Assembly: GCF_017744155.1 (NCBI RefSeq)
Contig: NZ_JAGHQT010000004.1
Coordinates: 62,001 to 126,000, forward strand
Source of the DNA: Endozoicomonas sp. G2_1
GTDB taxonomy: Bacteria; Pseudomonadota; Gammaproteobacteria; Enterobacterales; Alteromonadaceae
DNA: 64,000 bases
Direction: 5' to 3'
Shown piece by piece: positions 9,753 through 18,720 of the stretch. How positions within the stretch are numbered: the first letter of the stretch is position 1; every line of letters starts with the position of its first letter. The position numbers and the translations under genes were made by a program. The notes under the pieces were generated by a model. That model did no database searches. It worked only from the letters and a program-made list of their open reading frames with translations, and had not been told where the DNA came from.

Positions 9753-10412
9753 ATGCGTATGATAAAAACCTTATTACTTGCATTCACAACATTCACTTTA
9801 AATGCGTATGCTGGGCTAATAGTAAACACTTCTGAATTCATTGATGATACTAACTTAACTCACTTCAATGGCTTTGAGTTGAGTACAAAGCAATTTAGAA
9901 ACGGTAAGAATTTTTATGTTGAAGATGGCATTCAAGTGCGCCAAATTTTAGGTGATGGCGGTAAAGACATAAATTTGGGGTTAATTAGCCTTGAAGGTAA
10001 TCGGACATGGGCACCTAATGGTGGCGACAACGGTTATACAGAAATTAGCTTAGCAAACGGTGCTGGATTTATTGATCTGGAGTTTCTTTTTGTAGCGCCT
10101 AATCTCAACAATCAAGTACTGTTTTACAACTTGTTCAACGACGGTGAAATGGTCTTGGCAGGGACACTGGATATTGGTAAGCGTGAGAGCGGAGTTTTAG
10201 GCTTTGAGGGTGGTGGCTTTGACCAAGTGTTGCTGCGCTCAGGTGGTAGAAACGCAACATTTTTTGACGGTTCCGTTAATGCACTAACCATTGACAGTAT
10301 TCAAGTTGCGGGTATTGAGCCAGTAACAACATCCGTACCAGAGCCTTCAGCATTTGTGTTGTTTGTGTTGGCATTAGCGGGTATCTCGATACGACGCCGA
10401 AAGCTGACGTAG
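9753..10412 (+). CDS. PEP-CTERM sorting-domain protein
   Basis: A 219-residue exported protein with signal peptide (MRMIKTLLLAFTTFTLNAYA), an unassigned beta-rich middle with glycine-rich turns, and a C-terminal PEP-CTERM tail (VPEPSAFVLF, hydrophobic helix, RRRK). I placed the start at ATG 9753 because GGAG lies at 9741-9744 and the signal begins there; the longer frame from 9696 runs through the hairpin and has no signal sequence at its N-terminus. The tail closely resembles that of the preceding gene but the middle domains differ, so this is a shared sorting signal rather than a full-length duplication. The function of the passenger domain is unknown. Confidence 0.85.
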   Translation: MRMIKTLLLAFTTFTLNAYAGLIVNTSEFIDDTNLTHFNGFELSTKQFRNGKNFYVEDGIQVRQILGDGGKDINLGLISLEGNRTWAPNGGDNGYTEISLANGAGFIDLEFLFVAPNLNNQVLFYNLFNDGEMVLAGTLDIGKRESGVLGFEGGGFDQVLLRSGGRNATFFDGSVNALTIDSIQVAGIEPVTTSVPEPSAFVLFVLALAGISIRRRKLT

Positions 10413-10609
10413 CACTTTTTTAGTGGCAAATAAGGATAAATTGTGGAGATTAAGTCAGTAGCGCGACTTGAGCTTAAGAACTGAGTAAAGTGCAAATACT
10501 TATCAGTGATAAAGTGTTGCTTTGCGTTAACCCTATGTTAGCCAGTGACGAAGCACTTTAAGCATTGATCTCGAGTAATTGTCATCGGTAAATGGTTAAG
10601 AGGGGCGTT

Positions 10610-12298
10610 ATGACAAATTCAAACAAGTACTCATCTAAAAGTGATTATCGTCAGGCGATGATTGCACTTGTATCGTCGACATTGTTACTGCTAACAGCAT
10701 GCGGTGGTGGCGGTAATACAACAAGTTCAGTAGCACCAGCACCGTCAGTCCAACCGATAAATACACCCATCAACAGTGCACCAACAGGCACGGTTAGCAT
10801 TACCGGGCAGGCTGTGGTTGGCCAAACACTTGGCTTGGAGCAAAATTTAGCAGATGCCAACGGCTTGGGCGCTTTTTCGTACCAGTGGCGACGTTTAGTC
10901 AATAACAGCCATCAAATGATTTTTGGCGCAACCAATGCCACTTATCAGGTTACCAGCGATGATGTTGGTGTGAGCTTATCGGTGCAAATCAGTTATACCG
11001 ATAGCGATAATTTTTCTGAAGCGGTCAGCAGTGGTGAAAGTGCAGTTGTTGTTGCAGCGCAGCCAAATAATGGCTCTGCGGGTAAGCCTAATATTTTGCT
11101 GATTATTGCTGATGATCAGGGCGTTGATGCCTCAGCACAATACAGTTTTTCTAATGACTTACCGGTAACGCCTCATATTGATGCGTTAGCTGATCAGGGC
11201 ATTGTTTTTGACAATGTTTGGGCAACGCCAGCTTGTACCACAACCCGTGGCACTATTATTACCGGACAACACGGCATAAACAGCGGTGTTGATTTTGTAC
11301 CAGCCGTGCTAGACAGCAGCAAAAACACCTTACAACGACAAATCAAAAGTATTGATGCCGATTATCAAACCGCGGTCATTGGCAAGTGGCACTTAGGTGG
11401 TGCTAACCCAGATTTAAACCATCCTACCGACAGTGGAGTCGACTATTATGCCGGCACTATTACCGGAACCCTTGATGATTATTATCAATGGCAGTTGACT
11501 GAAATGGGACAAACCAGCCAGCGCAGTGATTATCACACTACGGGGATTACCGATATCGCGATAGATTGGCTAGCTGAGCAAAATAGCCAAGAAAACCCGT
11601 GGTTTTTATGGTTAGCTTATGTCGCCCCGCATTCACCGTTTCACTTACCGCCGGCAGGGTTACACACTCGCAGCCATTTAAGTGGTAGCGCCAGCGATAT
11701 TCAAGCGAACAGACGAGAGTATTACCTTGCTGCGATTGAAGCTATGGATACCGAGATAGGGCGCTTGCTCAATTCATTACCTGAAAGTGAACGAGACAAT
11801 ACCTTGATTGTTTATATTGGTGATAACGGCACGCCAGCAGGCGTCATCGACACCCGCGTATTTACCGGCAGTCACAGTAAAAATTCATTGTATGAAGGTG
11901 GCGTAAGAGTGCCTATGGTGGCGTCTGGCTTTGGTGTTGAGCGCAGCGGCGAAAGAGAAGCTGCTTTGGTTAACAGTACCGATATTTACGCCACCATTAG
12001 CCAAATGGTTGGCGGTAGCAATAGCCAATTAAGCAATAGCTATAGTTTTCAGCACTTGTTATCGCAGCAAGGTCAGGCGCTGCGAGCATTTAATTATACT
12101 GAGTTTATTCGCGATGGCGCCACGGGTTGGACGGTGAGAAATGACGATTATAAATTGCTTGCTTTAGACGGTCAGCCGCAAGCATTATATCAAGTTAGCC
12201 AAGATATTAATGAAACTCAAGATTTAGTTGACGACACGAGCTTGTCTGGCGTTTTAGCTGAGTTGAACGCAGAAGGAAGACGTATTCGCAATCAGTGA
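10610..12298 (+). CDS. Sulfatase-family lipoprotein with Ig-like N-terminal domain
   Basis: A 562-residue lipoprotein with lipobox LLTAC (Cys31) and a Gly/Ser linker. An Ig/cadherin-like domain (about 45-140, containing FSYQWRR) precedes an S1 sulfatase domain that begins PNILLIIADDQG (metal-binding DD). The active-site motif is C209-T-T-T-R213-G: the Cys and Arg needed for formylglycine are present but the third position is Thr rather than the usual Pro/Ala. Other expected parts are GKWHLGG, HSPFHLP and GDNGTP. It likely removes sulfate from an algal polysaccharide at the cell surface; the substrate is not readable. ATG 10610 is preferred over 10592 because GAGG sits 7 bases upstream. No maturase or glycosidase lies nearby. 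Confidence 0.85.
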   Translation: MTNSNKYSSKSDYRQAMIALVSSTLLLLTACGGGGNTTSSVAPAPSVQPINTPINSAPTGTVSITGQAVVGQTLGLEQNLADANGLGAFSYQWRRLVNNSHQMIFGATNATYQVTSDDVGVSLSVQISYTDSDNFSEAVSSGESAVVVAAQPNNGSAGKPNILLIIADDQGVDASAQYSFSNDLPVTPHIDALADQGIVFDNVWATPACTTTRGTIITGQHGINSGVDFVPAVLDSSKNTLQRQIKSIDADYQTAVIGKWHLGGANPDLNHPTDSGVDYYAGTITGTLDDYYQWQLTEMGQTSQRSDYHTTGITDIAIDWLAEQNSQENPWFLWLAYVAPHSPFHLPPAGLHTRSHLSGSASDIQANRREYYLAAIEAMDTEIGRLLNSLPESERDNTLIVYIGDNGTPAGVIDTRVFTGSHSKNSLYEGGVRVPMVASGFGVERSGEREAALVNSTDIYATISQMVGGSNSQLSNSYSFQHLLSQQGQALRAFNYTEFIRDGATGWTVRNDDYKLLALDGQPQALYQVSQDINETQDLVDDTSLSGVLAELNAEGRRIRNQ

Positions 12299-12356
12299 TC
12301 TTGATCGCATGTTAACGGTTAGCTGAATAGCTTTTAGTGACTGAATAACCACTGTT

Positions 12357-12382
12357 AAATAGGCGGCCTAGGCCGCCTATTT
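12357..12382. terminator. Bidirectional terminator between convergent genes
   Basis: Perfect 26-base palindrome with arms AAATAGGCGG / CCGCCTATTT and a GC-rich centre, located between the sulfatase stop and the convergent YHYH lipoprotein stop. T-rich sequence follows on both strands. Confidence 0.8.
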
Positions 12383-12392
12383 CGTTTGATGA

Positions 12393-13799
12393 TTAATGAC
12401 TATGTTCAGCACCACCGTGACTATGGCTTCGGCGCGCTTGTTCAACTTTGTTTGAAAATGAACTGTCGATACTGCCTTTAAAACATCCTACTGCCCACGG
12501 GAATTGATCAGTAATGTAATAGCCGTATTGGCCGTCTACGGTCATACCGTTGCATTCGTCGAGATCGCCTGAATTAGCAACATATTCATAGTCGCCGCGA
12601 AATTGACCGTCGTAATTGTTAGAGGCAACCACACCAACGCCGCCCACTGGTGTTGTATAGCCGGTAACATCTTGGCGAGGACCGCCATTGTTTCTCAGAG
12701 CATAGCTCGACCTAGCTTTGCGAATATCGCCGGTTGTTGGGTCGGCGATACACGAACCGTAAATAGGAAAGCCGTCAGCAGCAAAGCCAATCACACCAGA
12801 AGGGCTGCTGCCACAGGTTGATTCAAACAAGGCGTTGGGGTTGCCGTGGTAGTGGTAGCGCCCGCCGGCTTGAGTGTGAGCGTTGTGGGTATCGGTGCCA
12901 AACGTGTTCAGCGGTGACATAGGGTCGTAACGCCATGGGTTATCAATTTGGTTGTTACCACACCCTATTTTTTCTCGCCCCAGTGGATCACTGCCAACGG
13001 CGTAGCAAGCCGCTGCCAATATGTCGATGGTTACGCCGTTGAGCAAGACACCTTCGGTGGTTGGTAAACTCAGGTTAGTGACCGATGCAGCAAAGCTTGG
13101 CGACTTTGGAAATTGATAGTCGAGCACTTGAGTAGCAACATCATTGGCAAAAGCGGCAGAGTTGTCGTTAAAGTCGTGATTGGGAATTTCATTTGATGCC
13201 ACTAAACACTTGGTGGCATTGCTAGTGACGCTGATATCGCCGGAAAAATCGACGGCGCGTTTAATGTCAGTCACATTTGAAACATAACTGCCGAGGTAAT
13301 CTTCACAATTACCAGAGCGATTAGTGAAAATTCTATCGGTGATATCGTTACTGGTTGTTACGGCGGCTGCTGTAACGGTGATCGTTGCTGCCGGTGAATT
13401 TGCAGTGCCGTCGTTAACCACTAACGAAACCGTATAATTACCGGCAACATCTGGTGTAAAAGAGGCTGAATCTGCTTGTGCGGTTAATCCCGCTTGGCTA
13501 CCACCGGGCTGAGTGGTTAACGCCCACTGGTAAGTGAGCGAGTCACCATCGGCATCTGATGATTGGGCACCTGAAAGCGTCACTTGTTGACCAACATTAA
13601 CCGATTGATTAGTACCAGCATTGGCAACAGGCGCCGTATTAGGGGCTGGCGTAGGTGTTGGTGCAGGAGCTGGCGACGGCGTTGGCGCAGGTGCAGGTGT
13701 TGTCGTGCTGCTATCGGTATTGCTCGATGTCTCACTACCACCGCCACATGCGGTAAGTAAGCACAATGATAGTGCAGATAAGGTGAATAACTTTTTCAT
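12393..13799 (-). CDS. PKD-domain + YHYH-domain lipoprotein with His-rich tail
   Basis: A 468-residue lipoprotein: lipobox LLTAC, a low-complexity Pro/Ala/Thr/Ser linker (repeated PAP and PTP), a PKD/REJ-like domain (about 60-150, with SSDADGDSLTYQW), then a YHYH domain (PF14240 type) with its GRYHYHGNP signature and several Cys. The chain ends HSHGGAEHSH, which looks like a metal-binding tail. YHYH proteins have no settled function; they occur in marine bacteria, sometimes near copper or oxidative proteins, and I infer possible metal binding. ATG 13799 has GGAGAA six bases upstream; the TTG at 13802 is not needed. Confidence 0.8.
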   Translation of the reverse strand: MKKLFTLSALSLCLLTACGGGSETSSNTDSSTTTPAPAPTPSPAPAPTPTPAPNTAPVANAGTNQSVNVGQQVTLSGAQSSDADGDSLTYQWALTTQPGGSQAGLTAQADSASFTPDVAGNYTVSLVVNDGTANSPAATITVTAAAVTTSNDITDRIFTNRSGNCEDYLGSYVSNVTDIKRAVDFSGDISVTSNATKCLVASNEIPNHDFNDNSAAFANDVATQVLDYQFPKSPSFAASVTNLSLPTTEGVLLNGVTIDILAAACYAVGSDPLGREKIGCGNNQIDNPWRYDPMSPLNTFGTDTHNAHTQAGGRYHYHGNPNALFESTCGSSPSGVIGFAADGFPIYGSCIADPTTGDIRKARSSYALRNNGGPRQDVTGYTTPVGGVGVVASNNYDGQFRGDYEYVANSGDLDECNGMTVDGQYGYYITDQFPWAVGCFKGSIDSSFSNKVEQARRSHSHGGAEHSH

Positions 13800-13902
13800 C
13801 AATATTTCTCCGTTTTATCTTCTCGATTTTTTACTCGTCAAAATATGTAATCACATTGTTGCATGGCTAGCTCTTGTTACCTTTGTTAGTAATATTGGGA
13901 AG

Positions 13903-16029
13903 TTAGGCGCTAAGTGGCAGATGAATAGTTATTTTGATGCCGCCAAGCCTGCTGCGCTCAGCAATAATATTACCCTTGTGGGCTTGCACTAAATTTTGAC
14001 AAATTGATAAGCCTAAACCGCTACCACCGAGCTTGCGACTCCGTGATTTGTCGGTGCGATATAGTCGGTCAAACACTTTGGCTAGCTGTTGCTCTGACAA
14101 ACTTGGCGCTGAGTCTTCAATCACCAGTTCTAATGTGTCGGTTGTTATTGATACTTGAAAGTGAATAAGGCCAGGGGAATCTGTATAACGACAGGCATTA
14201 GAAAATAAGTTAACTAATACTTGTCTGATACGGGCGGGATCGAAATTAGCACGGGTATCTGTGCTTAGTAACAGGCTGGTTTCTACCACTAAATTGTGCT
14301 TACTTGCCAGTGCGGTTAAATCGGCGGCGCGAGATTCAAAAAACGGCAACAGTTCAACTGTTTCAACATTGAGTTCTAGTTCCCCTTGATCGTTTTGTGC
14401 CAAAAGAGATATGTCGTTAATCAAGTGGTTAAAGCTGTCGATGCGCTCGTGCAAGAGCTGGTAAACCGCTTTGGGATCGTCGGCAATGTCGTATTCGAGT
14501 TCTTCCATTTTTAGCTTGAATACCGTTAACGGGGTTCTCAGTTCATGGGAGATATCGGCAAAAAATTGTTTTTTATCGTTTAGTAGCTGCTGGCTCATGT
14601 TATTTTGGCGGGTCAAATTTCGGTTTCGTTGGATAAACAGCAACAAGGCCGAGATAAATAAAACAATAGCGACGACAAAGATAAACAGCCGCTGTCGGTT
14701 TTGTTTTTGTTCTAATAGCAGTGTGTTTTGTTGTAATAAACTCTGCTCTTTTAACTGTTGAACTTCTTGCTCCTTTTGGCTGACTTTATAGAGCTGGGCA
14801 TACTGCGCCAACAATGAGCTTTTGTTTTCTTCAGTTTGTTTTTTATAAAGTGTGAGAGACTCCTGTAGGATTGAATTTGCTTCTTCTAACTTGCCGAGTT
14901 CTGATTTGATTTTAATCGCTAAATCAAGCGATTCTTGTAAGCTGTAATAGCGGGATTCAAAGACGTTGTTATTAATAATTATATCAATGTTGTTTTCGGC
15001 CTGTTGCCACAGTTTTTGTTCGGCTTGGTATAAGGCGCGAATGTAATAGAGGTTATCTTTTAAGTTATTGGTTAAATTCGGTGTGACTAGTGTCTCGATT
15101 TTAGCCATCAACTCATCTTGTAAACCACGGTTTTTGAGCTCAATAGCTAAACCGATTTGTCCGTAATAATTTACTAGTAACTTGCCGTGATAGTTGTGTT
15201 TGATAGCTACTTGTTCTGATGTTCTGAAATGTTCTAGCGATTTAGCATACTGCCCCATTTTATTGTATAACCGAGCTAAACTGATATGGGCCTCTAGAAA
15301 ACTGATTGGATAAGAGGCTTGGTCAATTTCTGCAAGGCCAAGTAAGTAGTTAGCTTCTGATTGTTGATAATCTTCTAAATGATAAAAAACTCGGCCGATA
15401 TTCATCAATATATTGGCGTAATTACCTCGATTTGGGCTTTTTTCAGTTAATGGTAAGGCTTTTTGAAAACTGTCAAAGGCTGCCTTGAGGTCGCCTAATT
15501 TGAAATAATTAGTACCAATATTGTTATAGACGCTACCCAAGGCTAGGGTATTACCTACTTTTTGATATGCAGTGGCTAAGTCTTGATAACTATTGAGCGC
15601 CAGTACTAATTTATCCTGCAAGCCATAAGCGTGCGCTTTGTTAAACAAGTTAAGGGTTAGCGCTCGCTCGTTGCCAGCCTGTTTTGCCGCCTTAATTCCT
15701 CGAACGGTAAGTTTTTCTGCGGTTATTAGATCTCGACGGTCAAGGTAAACTCGGGTTAAAAACCCGATCAACTGTGCTTCTTGGTCTGGTGCGTCGTTAT
15801 TGTCATGAAGCTTCAATGCTTGTTGACCATAATCGGCTGCCAGTTCCGAGTTATTGCGCCACGTTGCTTTCACTATTTCCGTATATATCGGTAGTTTTTC
15901 ACTATCAGTTTCTACTGTTGCTAATTGTGCAAGCAGTTCGTCAAGGCTTGGTTGTTTATCTGCCGAAACGGCATTAAAGGCTATGGAAAAATTAATAAAA
16001 AGAGCCAGAAAAAAAGCGAAGTAGCGCAT
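13903..16029 (-). CDS. TPR-containing membrane sensor histidine kinase (orphan)
   Basis: A 708-residue protein with signal peptide (residues 1-23) and a periplasmic array of TPR-like helices (about 30-400, with VYNNIGTNYFKLGDLKAAF). A coiled-coil linker, one membrane helix (about 430-455, FIFVVAIVLFISALLLF) and a cytoplasmic kinase core follow. The H box is FFADISHELRTP with phospho-acceptor His495; the N box is NLFSNACRYTD; G boxes are EDSAPS and GGSGLGLSI. The DSAP form of the first G box also occurs in BaeS-type kinases, so the core is probably active. No response regulator is next to it. It is transcribed divergently from the azurin gene across a 185-base gap, which may mean shared control but does not prove it. 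Confidence 0.85.
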   Translation of the reverse strand: MRYFAFFLALFINFSIAFNAVSADKQPSLDELLAQLATVETDSEKLPIYTEIVKATWRNNSELAADYGQQALKLHDNNDAPDQEAQLIGFLTRVYLDRRDLITAEKLTVRGIKAAKQAGNERALTLNLFNKAHAYGLQDKLVLALNSYQDLATAYQKVGNTLALGSVYNNIGTNYFKLGDLKAAFDSFQKALPLTEKSPNRGNYANILMNIGRVFYHLEDYQQSEANYLLGLAEIDQASYPISFLEAHISLARLYNKMGQYAKSLEHFRTSEQVAIKHNYHGKLLVNYYGQIGLAIELKNRGLQDELMAKIETLVTPNLTNNLKDNLYYIRALYQAEQKLWQQAENNIDIIINNNVFESRYYSLQESLDLAIKIKSELGKLEEANSILQESLTLYKKQTEENKSSLLAQYAQLYKVSQKEQEVQQLKEQSLLQQNTLLLEQKQNRQRLFIFVVAIVLFISALLLFIQRNRNLTRQNNMSQQLLNDKKQFFADISHELRTPLTVFKLKMEELEYDIADDPKAVYQLLHERIDSFNHLINDISLLAQNDQGELELNVETVELLPFFESRAADLTALASKHNLVVETSLLLSTDTRANFDPARIRQVLVNLFSNACRYTDSPGLIHFQVSITTDTLELVIEDSAPSLSEQQLAKVFDRLYRTDKSRSRKLGGSGLGLSICQNLVQAHKGNIIAERSRLGGIKITIHLPLSA

Positions 16030-16149
16030 AGATATAACCGTTTAAACAAAGAGGCTTTTACACGTTACCGCAATATTGTGAGGAAATTGTGAGCATTCAC
16101 ATTAACGAATAGTTTTTTTAAATTCAGGCGCTTTCACTAAAACTTTAAA

Positions 16150-16178
16150 TTGCATCGATACTTGAATTGAATGATAAT
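16150..16178 (+). promoter_or_regulatory. Candidate azurin promoter
   Basis: TTGCAT (16150-16155) and GATAAT (16173-16178) are spaced by 17 bases, pointing at the azurin gene. The -10 element lies inside the Fur-like palindrome, the classic geometry for repression by iron-loaded Fur. Confidence 0.5.
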
Positions 16179-16193
16179 GGTTATCATTCAATT
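16165..16193. promoter_or_regulatory. Fur-box-like palindrome upstream of azurin
   Basis: Perfect 13-base arms AATTGAATGATAA / TTATCATTCAATT around TGG. The core AATGATAATGGTTATCATT closely fits the Fur consensus (repeats of GATAAT around a centre). It overlaps the predicted -10 of the azurin gene and also lies in the divergent control region of the histidine kinase. Confidence 0.65.
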
Positions 16194-16214
16194 TGATTTT
16201 TATGTGAGGAAAGT

Positions 16215-16652
16215 ATGAAGAAAATTATCGCGCTTTGTGCACTACTAGCGTCAGGTCAAGCTCTGGCAAACAACTGTGAGTTAACTGTTGAAGCGACAGA
16301 CACTATGCAATTCAACGCGAAAGAGCTGACTGTGCCAGCGAGCTGTAAAGAAGTTAAGCTAACGCTTAAGCATGTCGGCACCTTGCCGGTAAATGTGATG
16401 GGACATAACTGGGTGCTCACCAAAACCGCTGATGTTAGCGGTGTCGCCAATGCAGGTATTGCTCAAGGCTTAGACAAAAACTACTTACCTGCCAATGACG
16501 ATCGTATTTTAGCGGCGACTAAAGTTGTTGGTGGCGGCGCTAGTACGTCGATTAGTTTTGATGTTTCGGCATTAAAGGGGCAAGATTTGACTTTCTTTTG
16601 CTCGTTCCCGGGCCACTCTGCGATTATGAAAGGCAAGTTTGTCGTTAGTTAA
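16215..16652 (+). CDS. azu: Azurin (periplasmic blue copper protein)
   Basis: A 145-residue precursor with an 18-residue signal peptide (cleavage after QALA). In mature numbering the type 1 copper ligands are all present: His46 (MGHNW), Cys111, His116 and Met120 (FCSFPGHSAIM), plus the conserved disulfide pair Cys3/Cys26. Azurins carry single electrons between periplasmic redox enzymes such as cytochromes, nitrite reductase and peroxidases. TGAGGA lies 6 bases before the ATG. It is monocistronic. The unusual part is the Fur-like palindrome across its promoter, which suggests that this copper carrier is made when iron is scarce. Confidence 0.95.
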   Translation: MKKIIALCALLASGQALANNCELTVEATDTMQFNAKELTVPASCKEVKLTLKHVGTLPVNVMGHNWVLTKTADVSGVANAGIAQGLDKNYLPANDDRILAATKVVGGGASTSISFDVSALKGQDLTFFCSFPGHSAIMKGKFVVS

Positions 16653-16680
16653 TCACTACAAATGCCACTTTAACTACTTT

Positions 16681-16752
16681 AAAGGCGATTGCTCACCCCC
16701 GATTGAGCTATTTAGTCGATAAACCTTATATCACTGAGTTATGATCGCCTTT
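16681..16752 (+). terminator. Possible terminator/structured 3' region after azurin
   Basis: Outer arms AAAGGCGAT (16681-16689) and ATCGCCTTT (16744-16752) enclose an inner hairpin GCTCA / TGAGC (16691-16708); AATCTTTT follows. The outer loop is long, so this is weaker than a normal intrinsic terminator. The rest of the 224-base gap up to minC shows nothing distinct. Confidence 0.4.
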
Positions 16753-16876
16753 AATCTTTTGCCAATCTCGTAATTTTACTTGCCTTCAAAGATCGCTATC
16801 TATAACATTTCAACTCTATTTACGGGGTGTTCTCTGCTTCGGGGCAGTATAGTAATTTTTTGGAGTGTTGTAATTT

Positions 16877-17620
16877 ATGTCTCAAGCTGAGTTTGAGCTC
16901 AAAGGTAGTTTGTTCACATTATCTGCCTTGCAAATGTCTGAATACGATCTCAATAAGCTGTCAAATTGGCTAAGAGCCAAAGTTGAACAAGCACCAGGCT
17001 TTTTTTATCGCGCTCCTCTCATTGTCAATATTGATGCTTTGGCTGATGTCGCTATCGACTTTACAGCGATCAAAGCTGTGGTTGAACGTCATGATTTCAT
17101 TTTTGTCGGTATCAGTGGTGGCACCAATAAGCAAAAACAAGACGCTAAAGCGGCAGGGTTAGCGGTGATTGCCAACAGCCAAGCTAAAGTGCAAAAACAA
17201 GCACCTAATGCGACACCAGAACAAGCCCCCAAAGTCGTGGAAAAAATCGTTGAAAAGACCGTAGAAAAGGTTGTTGAAAAAGCGGTATTCCAACCGGCAA
17301 AAGTGCTCGAACAAACCATTCGTTCTGGCCAACAAATATACGCTAAAAATACCGATTTAATTATTAAAGGTGCGGTCAGTGCTGGCGCGGAAGTGATTGC
17401 CGATGGCAATATTCACATTTATGGTACTTTGCGCGGCCGAGCTATTGCTGGCGCTCAAGGCGATACTAGCGCGCGTATTTACTGTAGCAATATGCAAGCA
17501 GAGCTTGTTTCTATTAACGGTAATTATTGGTTGAGTGATTCATTGCAGGACAAAGCTTGGGCACAAGCAGCCTGCGTTAAGTTAATTGACGAACAATTAA
17601 CAGTAGAAGATTTAGGATAA
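16877..17620 (+). CDS. minC: Septum site-determining protein MinC
   Basis: A 247-residue division inhibitor. The N-terminal domain (about 1-105, which blocks FtsZ polymers) is joined by a Lys/Val/Glu-rich linker with repeated VVEK/TVEK units (about 115-140) to the C-terminal beta-helix domain (about 150-245) with RSGQQIYAKNTDLI and GNIHIYGTLRGRA, which binds MinD. The N-terminal domain and linker are a normal gammaproteobacterial size. First gene of minCDE, 12 bases before minD. GGAG lies about 11 bases before the ATG. Confidence 0.97.
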   Translation: MSQAEFELKGSLFTLSALQMSEYDLNKLSNWLRAKVEQAPGFFYRAPLIVNIDALADVAIDFTAIKAVVERHDFIFVGISGGTNKQKQDAKAAGLAVIANSQAKVQKQAPNATPEQAPKVVEKIVEKTVEKVVEKAVFQPAKVLEQTIRSGQQIYAKNTDLIIKGAVSAGAEVIADGNIHIYGTLRGRAIAGAQGDTSARIYCSNMQAELVSINGNYWLSDSLQDKAWAQAACVKLIDEQLTVEDLG

Positions 17621-17632
17621 AGGAACAGCTTT

Positions 17633-18439
17633 ATGGCGAAGATTATTGTAGTTACCTCAGGTAAAGGTGGCGTTGGTAAAACAACTTCGAGCGCGGCAAT
17701 CGGCACTGGTTTAGCGCTCAAGGGCAAAAAAACCGTTATTTTGGATTTTGATATTGGCTTGCGTAACTTAGACTTAATCATGGGCGTCGAGCGCCGCGTG
17801 GTTTACGACTTTGTTAATGTTATCAATGGCGAAGCAAACTTAAATCAAGCCTTGATCAAAGACAAGCGTGTTGATGGCTTGTACATTTTACCGGCTTCGC
17901 AAACCCGTGATAAAGACGCCTTAACTAAAGAAGGTGTTGAAAAGGTACTCGCAGATTTAGGCGAAGAATTTGATTTTATTATCTGTGACTCGCCAGCCGG
18001 TATTGAAGCTGGCGCGCAAATGGCGCTTTATTTTGCCGACGAAGCGATTGTTGTGACTAACCCTGAAGTATCGTCAGTACGCGATTCAGACCGTATTTTA
18101 GGCATTTTGCAGAGTAAATCTCGCCGCGCTGAACAGGGCAAAGTGATCAAAGAGCATTTGTTGTTAACTCGCTACAACCCAGAGCGCGTTGATAAAGGTG
18201 AAATGCTTAGCGTAGAAGACGTCAAAGAGATCCTAGCGATTGAACTTGTTGGTGTTATTCCTGAGTCAAAAGCGGTACTGAGCGCATCAAATGCCGGACA
18301 ACCAGTGATACTTGATCAAGAAAGCGATGCTGGCCAAGCCTATATTGATGCGGTAGAGCGTTTGTTGGGGGAATCAATCGATTTTCGCTTTTTAGCTGCC
18401 AAGAAAAAAGGCATTTTAAATCGTATTTTTGGAGGTTAA
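17633..18439 (+). CDS. minD: Septum site-determining ATPase MinD
   Basis: A 268-residue ParA/MinD ATPase. The deviant Walker A motif GKGGVGKTT is near the N-terminus, Walker B lies around FDFIICDSPAG, and the C-terminal amphipathic membrane-targeting helix is KKKGILNRIFGG. ATP-bound MinD dimerises on the inner membrane, recruits MinC and is released by MinE, giving pole-to-pole oscillation. AAGGA precedes the ATG, and minE begins four bases after the stop. Confidence 0.98.
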   Translation: MAKIIVVTSGKGGVGKTTSSAAIGTGLALKGKKTVILDFDIGLRNLDLIMGVERRVVYDFVNVINGEANLNQALIKDKRVDGLYILPASQTRDKDALTKEGVEKVLADLGEEFDFIICDSPAGIEAGAQMALYFADEAIVVTNPEVSSVRDSDRILGILQSKSRRAEQGKVIKEHLLLTRYNPERVDKGEMLSVEDVKEILAIELVGVIPESKAVLSASNAGQPVILDQESDAGQAYIDAVERLLGESIDFRFLAAKKKGILNRIFGG

Positions 18440-18442
18440 GTT

Positions 18443-18703
18443 ATGGCGTTATTGGACTATTTTCGCTCTTCTAAAAAGAGTTCGGCGTCGCTAGCCAAAG
18501 AGCGTTTACAAATTATTGTCGCTCATGAGCGCAATGCTCGTTCTGGCCCTGAATACTTGCCGCAAATGAAGCGCGATATTATTGAAGTGATCAGTCGCTA
18601 CGTGCCTAGCATCAATGCTGAACAAGTGTCTGTTCAACTAGAGCAAAAAGACGATGACTTAGCGGTATTAGAATTGAACGTAACTTTACCGGAAAAAAGC
18701 TAA
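18443..18703 (+). CDS. minE: Cell division topological specificity factor MinE
   Basis: An 86-residue protein with the membrane-targeting N-terminus ([15 protein letters not shown]), the MinD-binding helix/strand ([13 protein letters not shown]) and a C-terminal dimerisation domain. It stimulates MinD ATPase and confines division to midcell. Its ribosome site (GGAGG) lies within the last codons of minD, so translation is probably coupled. It closes the min operon. Confidence 0.97.
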   Translation: MALLDYFRSSKKSSASLAKERLQIIVAHERNARSGPEYLPQMKRDIIEVISRYVPSINAEQVSVQLEQKDDDLAVLELNVTLPEKS

Positions 18704-18720
18704 GTAATTGGTTAATATTA

